The notes under the pieces are model-generated. The model saw only the letters and a program-made list of their open reading frames with translations. It did no database searches and was not told the DNA's origin. Of a stretch of 64,000 nucleotides of DNA, positions 1-7,343 are shown in pieces. The position numbers and the translations under genes are program-made. How positions within the stretch are numbered: position 1 is the first letter of the stretch; each line of letters begins with the position of its first letter. This DNA comes from DAOMNO01 sp035443885 (GTDB taxonomy: Bacteria > Planctomycetota > Phycisphaerae > Phycisphaerales > SM1A02), in contig DAOMNO010000003.1 in the NCBI GenBank assembly GCA_035443885.1, forward strand, positions 186,001-250,000, given 5' to 3'.

Positions 1-80
1 GACAGCAGCACCACGATCAAGCCGACCGCGATGAGAACTTCCACCAGCGTAAAGGCGCCCCTTCGGCGCGGAGAGAACAT
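1..80 (-). CDS. Type IV pilin-like/pseudopilin protein, N-terminal fragment
   Basis: Only the first 26 codons lie in the window; the gene runs off the left edge. Reading from the ATG at 80 down, a short basic leader (MFSPRRRG) is followed by AFTLVEVLIAVGL and a hydrophobic stretch. This is the class III prepilin signal: cleavage after Gly, N-methylation of the next residue, and Glu at +5. The protein should be inserted in the inner membrane and processed by a PilD-type peptidase. Function beyond pseudopilin cannot be told from the fragment. The window also carries a separate secretion/pseudopilus operon at its right end and another pseudopilin at 42664. Confidence 0.75.
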   Translation of the reverse strand, partial: MFSPRRRGAFTLVEVLIAVGLIVVLL

Positions 81-435
81 GCCATTCACTATACGAAAAC
101 TCCGCCAAAACCGGTTCCCGATTTGTCGCCCGCCCGTCCCACCCCCCAACTCCCGCACAACCACCGGCCAACCCACACCCGAGCTGCCGATCCGCATATT
201 GACCGGATACATGCCCGACCATGTCCGAGGGCCGGGGGTTCGGGGGGTGCCATGCTTCGTCCCGCAGGGCGAAGCATGATTTGCTGCATCATCTCGACCA
301 CTCACTCAACGAATGCCCCGCATCATCCATGCATTCCCGGAAAGAGCGAAGCAGATTCACAGCAGAGCATGCAGAGAGCGCGGCATCAATGGAAAGGTTA
401 CATCAACGGCGACCAACGATCACAAATCGATCACC
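81..435. other. Non-coding stretch with one strong hairpin
   Basis: No convincing gene is seen here. Open frames on both strands have no recognisable family, no good ribosome binding site and skewed composition. The only structured element is the inverted repeat at 251-278, listed separately. The left part should contain the promoter of the truncated pseudopilin gene, but I see no clear -35/-10 pair. Confidence 0.5.
251..278. repeat. Perfect hairpin in intergenic DNA
   Basis: CATGCTTCG (251-259) and CGAAGCATG (270-278) form a perfect 9-bp stem. The stem continues inside with CCC/GGG around a GCA loop, with a single bulged T at 260. No long T tract follows on either strand, so it is not a classical intrinsic terminator. 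It could be a factor-assisted terminator, a repeat-family element or an operator. Confidence 0.5.
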
Positions 436-717
436 TCACCGCCATTGCATCCACAGCATCATCGCGCAGACGGAAGCATGCAGCAGAATAATGAGCCACA
501 GCACGACGTTGTAAGACGTCTTGCGGTTCTTGTGTCGCAACCATCGCTGCGCGACGATCGCGCCGGGCCAGCCGCCAAGCAGTTCCAAGAGGTGCAGCGT
601 CGATTCGCGTGTGCGCGCTCGGCCGCGCGTGGCGGCTCGCTTATCGTGCCAGAAAGCAAGAATCGTTACAACGCTCATCAGCGCGTAGCACGCGCCCGCC
701 CACGCCAACGGCGTCAC
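436..717 (-). CDS. DUF1294 family small membrane protein
   Basis: A 93-residue protein with two hydrophobic segments (about 5-22 and 68-88). Between them is the signature of the DUF1294 family: DKRAA, then a run ending LELLGGWPGA, then RHKNRK. Family members are small inner-membrane proteins of unknown function, sometimes fused to a cold-shock domain. Its start codon overlaps the end of the photolyase gene by 4 bases, so the two are almost certainly co-transcribed and translationally coupled. Nothing in the sequence gives a biochemical role. Confidence 0.85.
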   Translation of the reverse strand: MTPLAWAGACYALMSVVTILAFWHDKRAATRGRARTRESTLHLLELLGGWPGAIVAQRWLRHKNRKTSYNVVLWLIILLHASVCAMMLWMQWR

Positions 718-2141
718 GATTTCACCGCCTTGAACGCGCGCAGCGCGCGGTCGCGCGCTTTCGCATGGTTCACAATCGGGTCCGGGTATGCTGCCATCCC
801 CCGCATCAGCGGCGGCAGCTCGCTCGGCTCATGTACGGCATCACCATCAAGCTGCTCCAGCTCTGGGCAATACTTCTTGATGAACGTGCCATCAGGATCG
901 AACTTTCGGCTCTGACTCGCAGGATTGAAGATGCGGAAGTACGGCGCAGCGTCCGTGCCGGTGGACGCGGACCACTGCCAGCCGCCGTTATTCGCAGCGA
1001 GATCGCCATCGATGAGATGCTGCATGAAAAATCGCTCGCCCAGGCGCCAATCAATGAGCAGGTCTTTCGTAAGGAACATGGCGACGATCATGCGCAGGCG
1101 GTTGTGCATCCAGCCGATCGCGCGCAGTTGGCGCATCGCTGCATCGACGATGGGAAAGCCTGTACGCCCTTCGCACCAAGCGCTGAACGCCGATGCATCT
1201 TCCACCCAGCGCACCTGCTGCGTTTCAAGCCGAAACGGCAATCCCATGCTCACGCGAGGGTACGCAACCAGCACATGCTGATAAAACTCGCGCCAGATCA
1301 GCTCTTGCATCCACACGACTGGGCCTTGTTTACCCACGTCAAGCCTGCCGCCGTTCGCTTCCATCGCGGCGTGCAAACACTGGCGAGGCGAGATCGCGCC
1401 CGCGGCGAGATAAGGCGAAAGTGTGCTGGTGCCATCGGTCGCAGGCGAATCTCGATCCGCCGCGTAGCGATCGATTCGCTTCTCGATGAATCGCATCAGT
1501 CGTCGGCGGGCTTCCTTCTCACCCGCAGGCCAAACGGACGCATCCGCTGCGAACGACTCAAACCCTGCGACATGCTTCGGCACTTCGCTCGGCGCGATGC
1601 CTGTCTCGGCCTGCTTGCGCGGCGGCGGCAGCGCCTCAACGCCACGTTCCATCACCACCTGCTGCCATCTGCGCTTGAACGGCGTATAGACGCTGTAGAA
1701 CTGGTCCGCCTGCGTGCGCACATCGCCCGGTTCAAGAATGACACGATCCGTGAACAAGCGCGCCGCGCGGCCTGCCTTGTCAAACGCCCGCTGCACGCGC
1801 GCATCACGTGCCCGCTCGTTCACCTCATATTCGCGATTGAAGAACAGTTCATCGCAGCCGTGCGCTTCCGCCACGCGCAGCAGCGCTCGCGGGGCATCGC
1901 TGAAGTGATCCGCCCGCTCAATCAAGAGTGGAATATTCTTCGCAGCGAGTGATGACGAAAGCTCGCGCAGCGTGCGGAGCCAGAAGTCGATTTTGATCGG
2001 CGCTTCATCGTGCTCCATCCATGAAGCTGGCGAGATGAGAAACACCCCCACCACGCCGCGATCCGCACGTTTGGCCGCTTCATATAAAGCGCGTTGGTCA
2101 TCCAGCCGCAGGTCGCGACGAAACCACACCAACGCGCGCAT
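714..2141 (-). CDS. phr: Deoxyribodipyrimidine photolyase (class I CPD photolyase)
   Basis: A 475-residue flavoprotein of the photolyase/cryptochrome family, which splits cyclobutane pyrimidine dimers using blue light. The N-terminal antenna domain starts with WFRRDLRLDDQ. The C-terminal FAD-binding domain has WMHNRLRM, then ANNGGWQWSASTGTDAAPY and FRIFNPASQ, which closely follow the bacterial CPD photolyase consensus, including the Asn near the flavin. Length is normal. It lies downstream of a P-loop kinase (94-bp gap) and overlaps the DUF1294 gene by 4 bases. A CarH/LitR-like regulator sits 4 kb away, but I found no copy of its putative operator repeat upstream of this gene. Confidence 0.95.
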   Translation of the reverse strand: MRALVWFRRDLRLDDQRALYEAAKRADRGVVGVFLISPASWMEHDEAPIKIDFWLRTLRELSSSLAAKNIPLLIERADHFSDAPRALLRVAEAHGCDELFFNREYEVNERARDARVQRAFDKAGRAARLFTDRVILEPGDVRTQADQFYSVYTPFKRRWQQVVMERGVEALPPPRKQAETGIAPSEVPKHVAGFESFAADASVWPAGEKEARRRLMRFIEKRIDRYAADRDSPATDGTSTLSPYLAAGAISPRQCLHAAMEANGGRLDVGKQGPVVWMQELIWREFYQHVLVAYPRVSMGLPFRLETQQVRWVEDASAFSAWCEGRTGFPIVDAAMRQLRAIGWMHNRLRMIVAMFLTKDLLIDWRLGERFFMQHLIDGDLAANNGGWQWSASTGTDAAPYFRIFNPASQSRKFDPDGTFIKKYCPELEQLDGDAVHEPSELPPLMRGMAAYPDPIVNHAKARDRALRAFKAVKS

Positions 2142-2235
2142 GGTCAGCGCCTCCGCCGATTTGTTCGCACATCGCTGCCTGGATCACTGCCGATCATGCT
2201 GCGGATGATACGCCTCGCGATGACATTCTGGCCTG

Positions 2236-2721
2236 CTACAACTCCAGTTCGCCGTTCATCTCTGTTCTTTCGATCTTTCGACCGGAAAATGCTGCGAAGA
2301 TTCGCCGATGACAGTGAAGCCCGAACTCGTCGTCGCGCGTGTCATATTGCTTCACCCATTCAATCAGCGACTCGATCATGCGATCCTGCTCATCCGGTGA
2401 AGCGAACTTGTCCGGCTCCCACGGCCGCGCACGGCAGTTGCTGACGCACGCCGCAACGCCCGGATTTAGAAAAATCAGCGTCTCCGCATGAGGCAACGCA
2501 GCTTCCACCAGCGTGCCGTAGCATCCTTCCATGATCCACACATCATGCGCGGCCATAAACTCACGCATCGCGCGAACGCACTCTTCATGACTGACTCGTT
2601 CAACGCTGCCCTTCCAGGCGATCGCATCCAGAGAAAGAACCGCCGCGCCGGAGACAGACGCCATGTGCCGCGCAAGCGTGGTCTTGCCGGAGCCGGAGTT
2701 GCCGTAGATGACGATGTTCAT
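2236..2721 (-). CDS. P-loop kinase (adenylate kinase/topology-modulation-like)
   Basis: A 161-residue single-domain NTPase. It begins directly with the Walker A motif GNSGSGKTT (about residues 7-15), then LSLDAIAWKG and WIMEGCYGTLVEAALP, followed by LIFLNPG. This pattern matches the small kinases annotated as adenylate kinase-related or DNA topology modulation FlaR-related proteins. The substrate is unknown and the older topology-modulation label should not be trusted. The start overlaps the upstream membrane protein gene by 4 bases, which indicates one transcript. The C-terminal 40 residues are His- and Arg-rich and look less conserved. Confidence 0.75.
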   Translation of the reverse strand: MNIVIYGNSGSGKTTLARHMASVSGAAVLSLDAIAWKGSVERVSHEECVRAMREFMAAHDVWIMEGCYGTLVEAALPHAETLIFLNPGVAACVSNCRARPWEPDKFASPDEQDRMIESLIEWVKQYDTRDDEFGLHCHRRIFAAFSGRKIERTEMNGELEL

Positions 2722-3131
2722 CCGCGCGCCTTGCTTGACTCAACGTCTTCATCCACCTTGTCCCAGTCTGTCGCTTCAATCAGCAGTTGATCTATCGCCG
2801 CTGTGATTTCCTCGTGCGCCATCTGCTCGCCGAGACTGCGAGGCCTCAACAAGTAGAGCAATCCAGCCGCGAGAGCAGAGGCGAGCACGATGCCACCGAT
2901 CCACCACCATCGCCACGGCTGGCTGAACGCCCACACGATGCCGACGCCGCAGCCGACGGTAACCGCGCCTTCTGCAACGCGAATCCACAGCGGAGTCGGT
3001 CGCTCCCACGTGGATTCGGGCAATTCCTTGATGAGTTCCTGCACATTCGCCAGCCGCTGTTCGGCACGGGCTGCGGCCGCTCGCTGCCGCTCGTCAGGTT
3101 CCGCATGTTGGTCGAAGTTTTCATTTCGCAT
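2718..3131 (-). CDS. Small membrane protein with two TM segments, function unknown
   Basis: I place the start at the ATG at 3131 (MRNENFDQ). An upstream in-frame start at 3206 would add 25 residues and run into the divergent gene's leader. The 137-residue product has a charged helical N-terminus (about 1-40), two transmembrane segments (about 55-70 and 76-93) and an acidic C-terminus. I do not recognise a family. The 4-base overlap with the P-loop kinase suggests translational coupling, and the run continues into the photolyase gene. The gene faces the PNPOx-fold gene on the other strand. Confidence 0.6.
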   Translation of the reverse strand: MRNENFDQHAEPDERQRAAAARAEQRLANVQELIKELPESTWERPTPLWIRVAEGAVTVGCGVGIVWAFSQPWRWWWIGGIVLASALAAGLLYLLRPRSLGEQMAHEEITAAIDQLLIEATDWDKVDEDVESSKARG

Positions 3132-3198
3132 GAATCGCCTCCGCAACCGGGTATGAGCATAATGTAGCGACCTCTTGCCCGCCGGAGCGTTTGATCCC

Positions 3199-3741
3199 AT
3201 GTCCAACTTTCAGCCCTCGCTCACACCGCCCCTGCGCGATTTCATCGCGAAGCAGCACATGTTTTTCACTGCAACCGCCCCACGCGAGGGCGGTCGAATC
3301 AATCTCTCCCCGAAGGGCGTGGACACCTTCCGCGTGCTGTCCGACGGCGAAGTCGGCTATCTCGACCTCACCGGCAGCGGCAACGAGACCGCAGCACACA
3401 CGCTTGAGAATGGCCGCCTCACCATCATGTTCTGTTCGTTCGACGCCAAGCCGCTCATCCTGCGCCTGTATGGTCGCGGCAGCGCGATCCGCCCGCACCA
3501 CCCGCGCTGGCCTGAACTCATCAACAACTTCACACCCGTGCCGGGGCAACGCCAGATCATTCACCTCCACATCGAATCCGTGCAGACATCATGCGGCTTC
3601 GGCGTGCCGCTGTATGACTATCGCGGCGAGCGCGAGACACTCGTGCAATGGGGCCAGAAAAAAGGCGAAGCGGCCATCGCAGAATACATCCGCACGAAGA
3701 ACGCCGTGAGCATTGACGGCCTGCCCACCGGCATCACGTGA
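3199..3741 (+). CDS. Pyridoxamine 5'-phosphate oxidase-fold flavoprotein
   Basis: The likely start is the ATG at 3199 (MSNFQPSL), giving 180 residues. An upstream start at 3175 adds only eight residues. The sequence has the split-barrel flavin-reductase pattern: FIAKQHMFFTATAP, INLSPKGVDTF, YLDLTGSGNET and RLYGRGSA. These are typical of the general pyridoxamine-phosphate-oxidase-like family, which binds FMN, F420 or haem. The true vitamin B6 oxidase (PdxH) is shorter in this region and has different active-site residues, so a PdxH role is unlikely. It is a monocistronic plus-strand gene, convergent with the cold-shock gene. Confidence 0.8.
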   Translation: MSNFQPSLTPPLRDFIAKQHMFFTATAPREGGRINLSPKGVDTFRVLSDGEVGYLDLTGSGNETAAHTLENGRLTIMFCSFDAKPLILRLYGRGSAIRPHHPRWPELINNFTPVPGQRQIIHLHIESVQTSCGFGVPLYDYRGERETLVQWGQKKGEAAIAEYIRTKNAVSIDGLPTGIT

Positions 3742-3769
3742 CGCACTTCGCGCGAGCTGTGCTGACTCC

Positions 3770-3804
3770 AAAAACAACAACCGGCCGTGGCGCGCCACGA
3801 CCGG
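3770..3804 (-). terminator. Rho-independent terminator of the cold-shock gene
   Basis: The inverted repeat at 3781-3804 pairs CCGG-CGTGGCG with CGCCACG-CCGG, with one mismatch. Read on the minus strand it is followed by a T-rich run (TTGTTGTTTTT), just downstream of the cold-shock gene's stop. Confidence 0.7.
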
Positions 3805-3837
3805 CTGTATGGGTCCATTCAAGTCGCTGTGAACGAA

Positions 3838-4041
3838 TCAGAGCGGACGAACGTTGGACGCCTTCGGGCCTTTGGCCTCCTGGGCGAGATCGTACTCAAC
3901 CCGCTGGCCGGGCGAGAGGCTCTTGAAGCCGTCCATGTTGATGTCCGTGTGATGAACGAAGACATCCTTCCCGCCGCCTTCGGGGGTGATGAAGCCGAAG
4001 CCCTTTTCGTTCATGAACTTTGCGACAATTCCGGTAGCCAT
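3838..4041 (-). CDS. Cold-shock domain protein (CspA family)
   Basis: A 67-residue protein covering one complete cold-shock domain. RNP1 is KGFGFITP (about 13-20) and RNP2 is VFVHHTDI (about 27-34), followed by GQRVEYD and KGPKASNV. These small OB-fold proteins bind single-stranded nucleic acid and act as RNA chaperones in the cytoplasm. The gene has its own terminator at 3770-3804. A GAAAGG ribosome binding site lies about 9 bases before the ATG. About 190 bases of upstream DNA may include a long leader, as is common for csp genes, but I could not show a thermosensor fold. Confidence 0.95.
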   Translation of the reverse strand: MATGIVAKFMNEKGFGFITPEGGGKDVFVHHTDINMDGFKSLSPGQRVEYDLAQEAKGPKASNVRPL

Positions 4042-4282
4042 GTTGTGGCCCTTTCGTACGTCGGAGAAAACCGATCAGGCCAGACATAGCCGAACCGAGC
4101 AGAGGCGTGACGTGCCGAACTCTGACTGAAAGCACCCATGCTAAGCCCCTCGACCACGAAAGACAAGCCTGAGGCATGCAAGACCGCTCCAACCCACCGC
4201 ACGCCTGTGCCAACGCCGTTTCCAACTCATGTGGCGTGCAGAGGGTACGCTGTTCCGACAGTTCATCCGCCCACCGCTCCTC

Positions 4283-4567
4283 ATGCCCGCTTTCACCGCC
4301 TACATCCTCTCGATTCTTTCGCTCGCCTTGTTCACGCTTGGCGTGCTGCTGTTCTTCGAGGTCGTTCGTCCGTTTCGCGATCTTGATCTCGACATGCCGA
4401 TCGCCATCGGCTCGTGGAGTGCGGGCATCGTGCTGGCGGGCATCGCATTGTGGTTCCGCCTCGGCCATCCTGTCATCAACTGGGCCGCGCTCACCCTCAA
4501 CGTACTCGCGCTCGCAGTGCTGCTCGCACTGGTGATGATCCTGAAACGCTCTGGGCGGTTGTTCTAA
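4283..4567 (+). CDS. Small three-TM membrane protein, function unknown
   Basis: The start is taken at the ATG at 4283 (MPAFTAYIL), which puts a hydrophobic segment straight at the N-terminus. An in-frame start at 4229 would add 18 unconvincing residues. The 94-residue product has three hydrophobic segments (about 5-27, 40-57 and 63-85) and a short basic C-terminus (KRSGRLF). No family is recognised. It is alone on the plus strand between two minus-strand genes. Confidence 0.55.
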   Translation: MPAFTAYILSILSLALFTLGVLLFFEVVRPFRDLDLDMPIAIGSWSAGIVLAGIALWFRLGHPVINWAALTLNVLALAVLLALVMILKRSGRLF

Positions 4568-4611
4568 GTTCGCCGCCACCGATTCGAGGTGCGAGCACAC
4601 ATGGGCGCATG

Positions 4612-4647
4612 AAAAAGAGCGATCCGCAACACGATCGCGGACCGCTC
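4612..4647 (-). terminator. Rho-independent terminator after the FAS1-DUF378 pair
   Basis: The stem GAGCGATCCGC (4617-4627) pairs with GCGGACCGCTC (4637-4647) with one mismatch. On the minus strand the stem is followed at once by TTTTT (complement of 4612-4616). It lies 74 bases beyond the stop of the DUF378 gene and so closes that transcript. Confidence 0.8.
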
Positions 4648-4720
4648 CAGGGGGGGTGTTTCTCTCTTCCCTCACGCGTCGGTATGGAACATGAGGGTTT
4701 TGATCATTGTGAATCTCGCG

Positions 4721-4945
4721 TTATGCCATGGCGGGCGTCATGTGCCATCGCTTCTGAATCGCCTTGAAGGAAGCAGCCTGGTACACCGCTGCCGCGCCGA
4801 CGAGCACATACACAACCTTGCTGAGCGCTACCGTGTTGCCGCCGAAGATGGCTGCGACCAGATCGAACTCAAACGCGCCCCAGAGACCCCAGTTCAAGCC
4901 GCCAACAACCAGAAGGACGGCAGCGACAATGTCCATAATCTTCAT
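4721..4945 (-). CDS. DUF378 family small membrane protein
   Basis: The start is set by the ATG at 4945, preceded by AAGGAG 7-8 bases upstream; a longer in-frame start at 4981 lacks this. The 74-residue product has two transmembrane helices. It carries the DUF378 signature VVGGLNWGLWGAFEFDLVAA, followed by GGNT and a second helix. DUF378 proteins are inner-membrane proteins of unknown function. The gene starts 60 bases after the end of the FAS1-domain gene on the same strand and shares its terminator, so the two are probably co-transcribed. Confidence 0.85.
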   Translation of the reverse strand: MKIMDIVAAVLLVVGGLNWGLWGAFEFDLVAAIFGGNTVALSKVVYVLVGAAAVYQAASFKAIQKRWHMTPAMA

Positions 4946-5005
4946 GACTAGACTCCTTGGTTTCGGAACAGGAACAAACAATCAGCGGGTTCGATCATCA
5001 ACCGC

Positions 5006-5977
5006 TCAGCGCGGCAGCATCACCGTGTCGATCACGTGAATCACGCCGTTGGATGCATCCACGTCGCTGGCGACAACCGCAGCCCCATCGACAAACACGC
5101 GACCGTTGCGGATGTCGATCGTCAGCCGTTGGCCGTTCAGCGTGACGGCGGAGCCAGCCTTCACTGCATCGGCAGCAAAGACGCGGCCCGCAACGACGTG
5201 ATACTTCAGAACCGCAGCAAGCATGTCCTTGTTCTCAGGCTTGAGCAGTGATTCCACCGTACCAGCAGGCAGTTTCGAGAATGCCTCATCAGTCGGCGCG
5301 AACACCGTGATGGGGCCTTCGCCCTTGAGCGCATCAACCAGACCGGCGGCCTTCGCAGCAGCAAGCAGCGTGGAAAAAGAGCCGACCTTGTCCGCTGTCT
5401 GCACGATGTCATCAGAAGCAGGCAGGATGACGGTGTCGATCACGTGAATGACGCCGTTGCTGCATGAGATATCCGCCGTGGCGAGCGAAGCGGAGCCGAT
5501 CATCACCGCTGAGCCGCGCTTGGAGAACGCGATGCGCTGACCATTGAGCGTGGTCGCGCCGCCGCGACGGAGCACATCACCCGACTCCACCTTGCCCGGC
5601 ACAACGTGATACAGGAGGATCGAGGCGAGCTGCTTGCGGTTCTCCGGCTTCAGCAACGTCTCAACAGTGCCTGCGGGAAGTTTCGCGAACGCAGCGTCAG
5701 TCGGTGCGAACACGGTGAACGGGCCGTCAGACTTCAAGGCATCAACGAGGCCCGCAGCCTGCACCGCTGCAACAAGCGTCTTGAAGGAACCCGCAGCGAC
5801 GGCGGTATCGACGATGTCCGCAGCAACAGCTTCGCTCGACATCGCGCCGAGCGCGACATGCTGCGCACTCTTCGCCTTCGCAGAGGCGGAACAGGAGGAA
5901 TCGGTAAAGGCAGCAGCCATGGCGGCGCACGTGCCAACGGTCAGGCCGAGCATTGAAAGACGAGTGATGAAATTCAT
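5006..5977 (-). CDS. Secreted protein with two fasciclin (FAS1) domains
   Basis: A 323-residue exported protein. Residues 1-23 form a signal peptide. A short Ser/Ala-rich linker follows, then two FAS1 domains at about 54-188 and 190-323. Each shows VFAPTD-AF-KLPAGTVE-LLKPEN, a YHVV motif and a final NGVIHVIDTV. The two are close copies, so the gene arose by internal duplication. FAS1 domains mediate adhesion and protein contact at the cell surface. A GGAG site lies 8 bases before the ATG. A strong promoter with tandem operator-like repeats lies upstream (6060-6111), facing a CarH-like regulator, so light-, redox- or ligand-dependent control is plausible. Confidence 0.92.
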   Translation of the reverse strand: MNFITRLSMLGLTVGTCAAMAAAFTDSSCSASAKAKSAQHVALGAMSSEAVAADIVDTAVAAGSFKTLVAAVQAAGLVDALKSDGPFTVFAPTDAAFAKLPAGTVETLLKPENRKQLASILLYHVVPGKVESGDVLRRGGATTLNGQRIAFSKRGSAVMIGSASLATADISCSNGVIHVIDTVILPASDDIVQTADKVGSFSTLLAAAKAAGLVDALKGEGPITVFAPTDEAFSKLPAGTVESLLKPENKDMLAAVLKYHVVAGRVFAADAVKAGSAVTLNGQRLTIDIRNGRVFVDGAAVVASDVDASNGVIHVIDTVMLPR

Positions 5978-6059
5978 GGTGAACGCTCCAGTGTTGGGGA
6001 ATCAGGACGGATGCTTCAGATGGGCTGACTAGCCCTGCTTGTCTGATTGAACGATTTAT

Positions 6060-6086
6060 CGTGCAAACCGTTCAATACGTCCAACA
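6060..6086 (+). promoter_or_regulatory. Three tandem 9-bp operator-like repeats at the FAS1 promoter
   Basis: CGTGCAAAC, CGTTCAATA and CGTCCAACA occupy 6060-6068, 6069-6077 and 6078-6086 with no gaps; the common core is CGTNCAA. The last unit overlaps the -10 element of the FAS1 promoter and the others cover its start site. An inverted copy (TTGAACG) lies at 6047-6053. The layout is that expected for a MerR-like repressor binding head to tail. Confidence 0.65.
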
Positions 6087-6111
6087 ATAGCTGAAAAATG
6101 TTTTCTGTCAA
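6084..6111 (-). promoter_or_regulatory. Sigma70-type promoter of the FAS1-DUF378 operon
   Basis: On the minus strand, -35 TTGACA (complement of 6106-6111) and -10 TATTGT (complement of 6084-6089) are 16 bases apart. The predicted start near 6077 gives a leader of about 100 bases before the ATG at 5977. Confidence 0.65.
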
Positions 6112-6191
6112 GCCGATCTCATCATTTTTATCCGATAATTCTTGCGATTGATGCCAAATGCCGTTCAGAGCGAGATTTCCGCGTTTTTGGC

Positions 6192-6219
6192 TTCACAATG
6201 AACGAATTGGTGCTACAAT
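6192..6219 (+). promoter_or_regulatory. Sigma70-type promoter of the CarH-like regulator gene
   Basis: TTCACA (6192-6197) and TACAAT (6214-6219) are 16 bases apart, the same spacing as in the divergent FAS1 promoter. The predicted start is about 22 bases before the ATG at 6248. Confidence 0.6.
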
Positions 6220-6237
6220 CGTCCAAACCGTCCACAA
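6220..6237 (+). promoter_or_regulatory. Two tandem 9-bp operator-like repeats at the regulator's own promoter
   Basis: CGTCCAAAC (6220-6228) and CGTCCACAA (6229-6237) match the CGTNCA repeats at 6060-6086 in sequence, orientation and 9-bp period. They begin directly after the -10 element and cover the expected start site, which suggests autorepression. Confidence 0.6.
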
Positions 6238-6247
6238 AGAGGCCTGC

Positions 6248-7120
6248 ATGACCACCCGCCTGCTCACTCCGAAAGACCTGGCTGACGCCCTTGGCGTGAG
6301 CGAATCCTCGCTCAAACGCTGGGCGGATGACGGCTCGATCCGCTGCTCACGCACAGCGGGTGGCCATCGACGCATTGCCCTGCCGGAGGCCATTCGCTTC
6401 GTGCGCGAATCGCGTGCGACGCTCGTGCGGCCGGAGATTCTGGGCCTGCCGGATGTCGATGCCATCGCAGGCTCGATCCCCGCGGAGCAGGACTTCACCC
6501 GTCAGTTCACCGACTATCTCTTAGATGGCCGGGCACGGGAAGCGCGCGGCATGGTGATGGCGGCGTACCTCAGCGGTCGCAGTGTGGCGGAACTGCTCGA
6601 CCTGCTGGTCGCGCCGGCGATGCATCACGTGGGCGAACTGTGGCTGCACGATTCCAAAGGCATTTTCATTGAGCATCGCGCCACGGATATCTGCATTCAA
6701 GCGGTGAATCAGCTTCGCGCGGTGCTCCCTGCGCATGAAGGCGGCCCGTTCGCTGTGGGCGCTGCACCGACGAACGATCCATATCTCATTCCATCGCTGA
6801 TGTCCGCCACGGTGCTGGCTTCTGAAGGTTTCAACGCGATCAATCTCGGCCCGCAAACGCCGGTTGAATCGCTGGTGCACGCCGTTGAGCAGTACGATGC
6901 GCGCCTGGTGTGGCTGAGCATCAGCAACACGGAAAAGACCGAGACGATCAGCCCATATGTAACGGAATTGCTCAGCGCGCTGCAGAACACTCCGGCGCGT
7001 CTGGTGGTCGGCGGGCGATCACGTTCGCTCGTCAAGGTTCCCGCTGCTTCACGACTCATCATTGTCGGTTCAATGACCGACCTCGCAGCATACGCGCGCG
7101 GCCTGTCGGTCGCAGCGTAG
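6248..7120 (+). CDS. MerR-type regulator with cobalamin-binding-like domain (CarH/LitR/CarA-like)
   Basis: The start is the ATG at 6248 with AGAGG just upstream, giving 290 residues. Residues 6-51 are a MerR/excisionase-type DNA-binding domain (LTPKDLADALGVSESSLKRW, then GGHRR). Residues about 75-165 fit the four-helix bundle of B12 photoreceptors and contain the CarH signature W-x9-EH (W132, E142, H143). Residues about 168-285 fit the Rossmann-like B12-binding fold. The E/D-x-H-x-x-G motif that supplies the cobalt-ligand histidine reads D177-P-Y179-L-I-P182, so both His and Gly are lost. It may therefore bind no cobalamin, bind it weakly, or use another ligand. It is divergent from the FAS1 gene and probably represses both promoters. 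Confidence 0.8.
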   Translation: MTTRLLTPKDLADALGVSESSLKRWADDGSIRCSRTAGGHRRIALPEAIRFVRESRATLVRPEILGLPDVDAIAGSIPAEQDFTRQFTDYLLDGRAREARGMVMAAYLSGRSVAELLDLLVAPAMHHVGELWLHDSKGIFIEHRATDICIQAVNQLRAVLPAHEGGPFAVGAAPTNDPYLIPSLMSATVLASEGFNAINLGPQTPVESLVHAVEQYDARLVWLSISNTEKTETISPYVTELLSALQNTPARLVVGGRSRSLVKVPAASRLIIVGSMTDLAAYARGLSVAA

Positions 7121-7144
7121 GCTTGAACACAAAGCAGACGGAAA

Positions 7145-7218
7145 AGGCCGAGGTGGGATTCGAACCCACGAATAACGGATTTGCAATCCGTCCCCTTAGA
7201 CCACTTGGGTACCCGGCC
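7145..7218 (-). tRNA. tRNA-Cys (GCA)
   Basis: On the minus strand the gene begins GGCCGGG and ends CTCGGCC followed by T, which gives a 7-bp acceptor stem and a U73 discriminator typical of tRNA-Cys. The anticodon arm is ACGGA-TTGCAAA-TCCGT with anticodon GCA. The T arm contains GGGTTCGAATCCC. CCA is not encoded. A TTTTC stretch follows. Confidence 0.97.
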
Positions 7219-7343
7219 ATGGGGCGTGAAGGTGCAACAGAATACACTCGAAACCGCCCTCTGGCAATGGTTTGCCCGCGATTGCGGCGCGTTATCGCAG
7301 CATCACCCGAACGCCATTGGAACGAGCCGCACGGTTGCAGTGA

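Noticed and set aside
609..1952. Long plus-strand open frame across the photolyase gene
   Set aside because: It is antisense to a clear photolyase, is Arg/His-rich and matches no family. High GC creates long shadow frames.
4651..4657. G-run near 4650 as a regulatory tract
   Set aside because: It lies next to a terminator and has no promoter elements.
6248..7120. Methionine synthase or other B12 enzyme fragment
   Set aside because: The MerR-type domain and W-x9-EH motif show that it is a regulator, not an enzyme.
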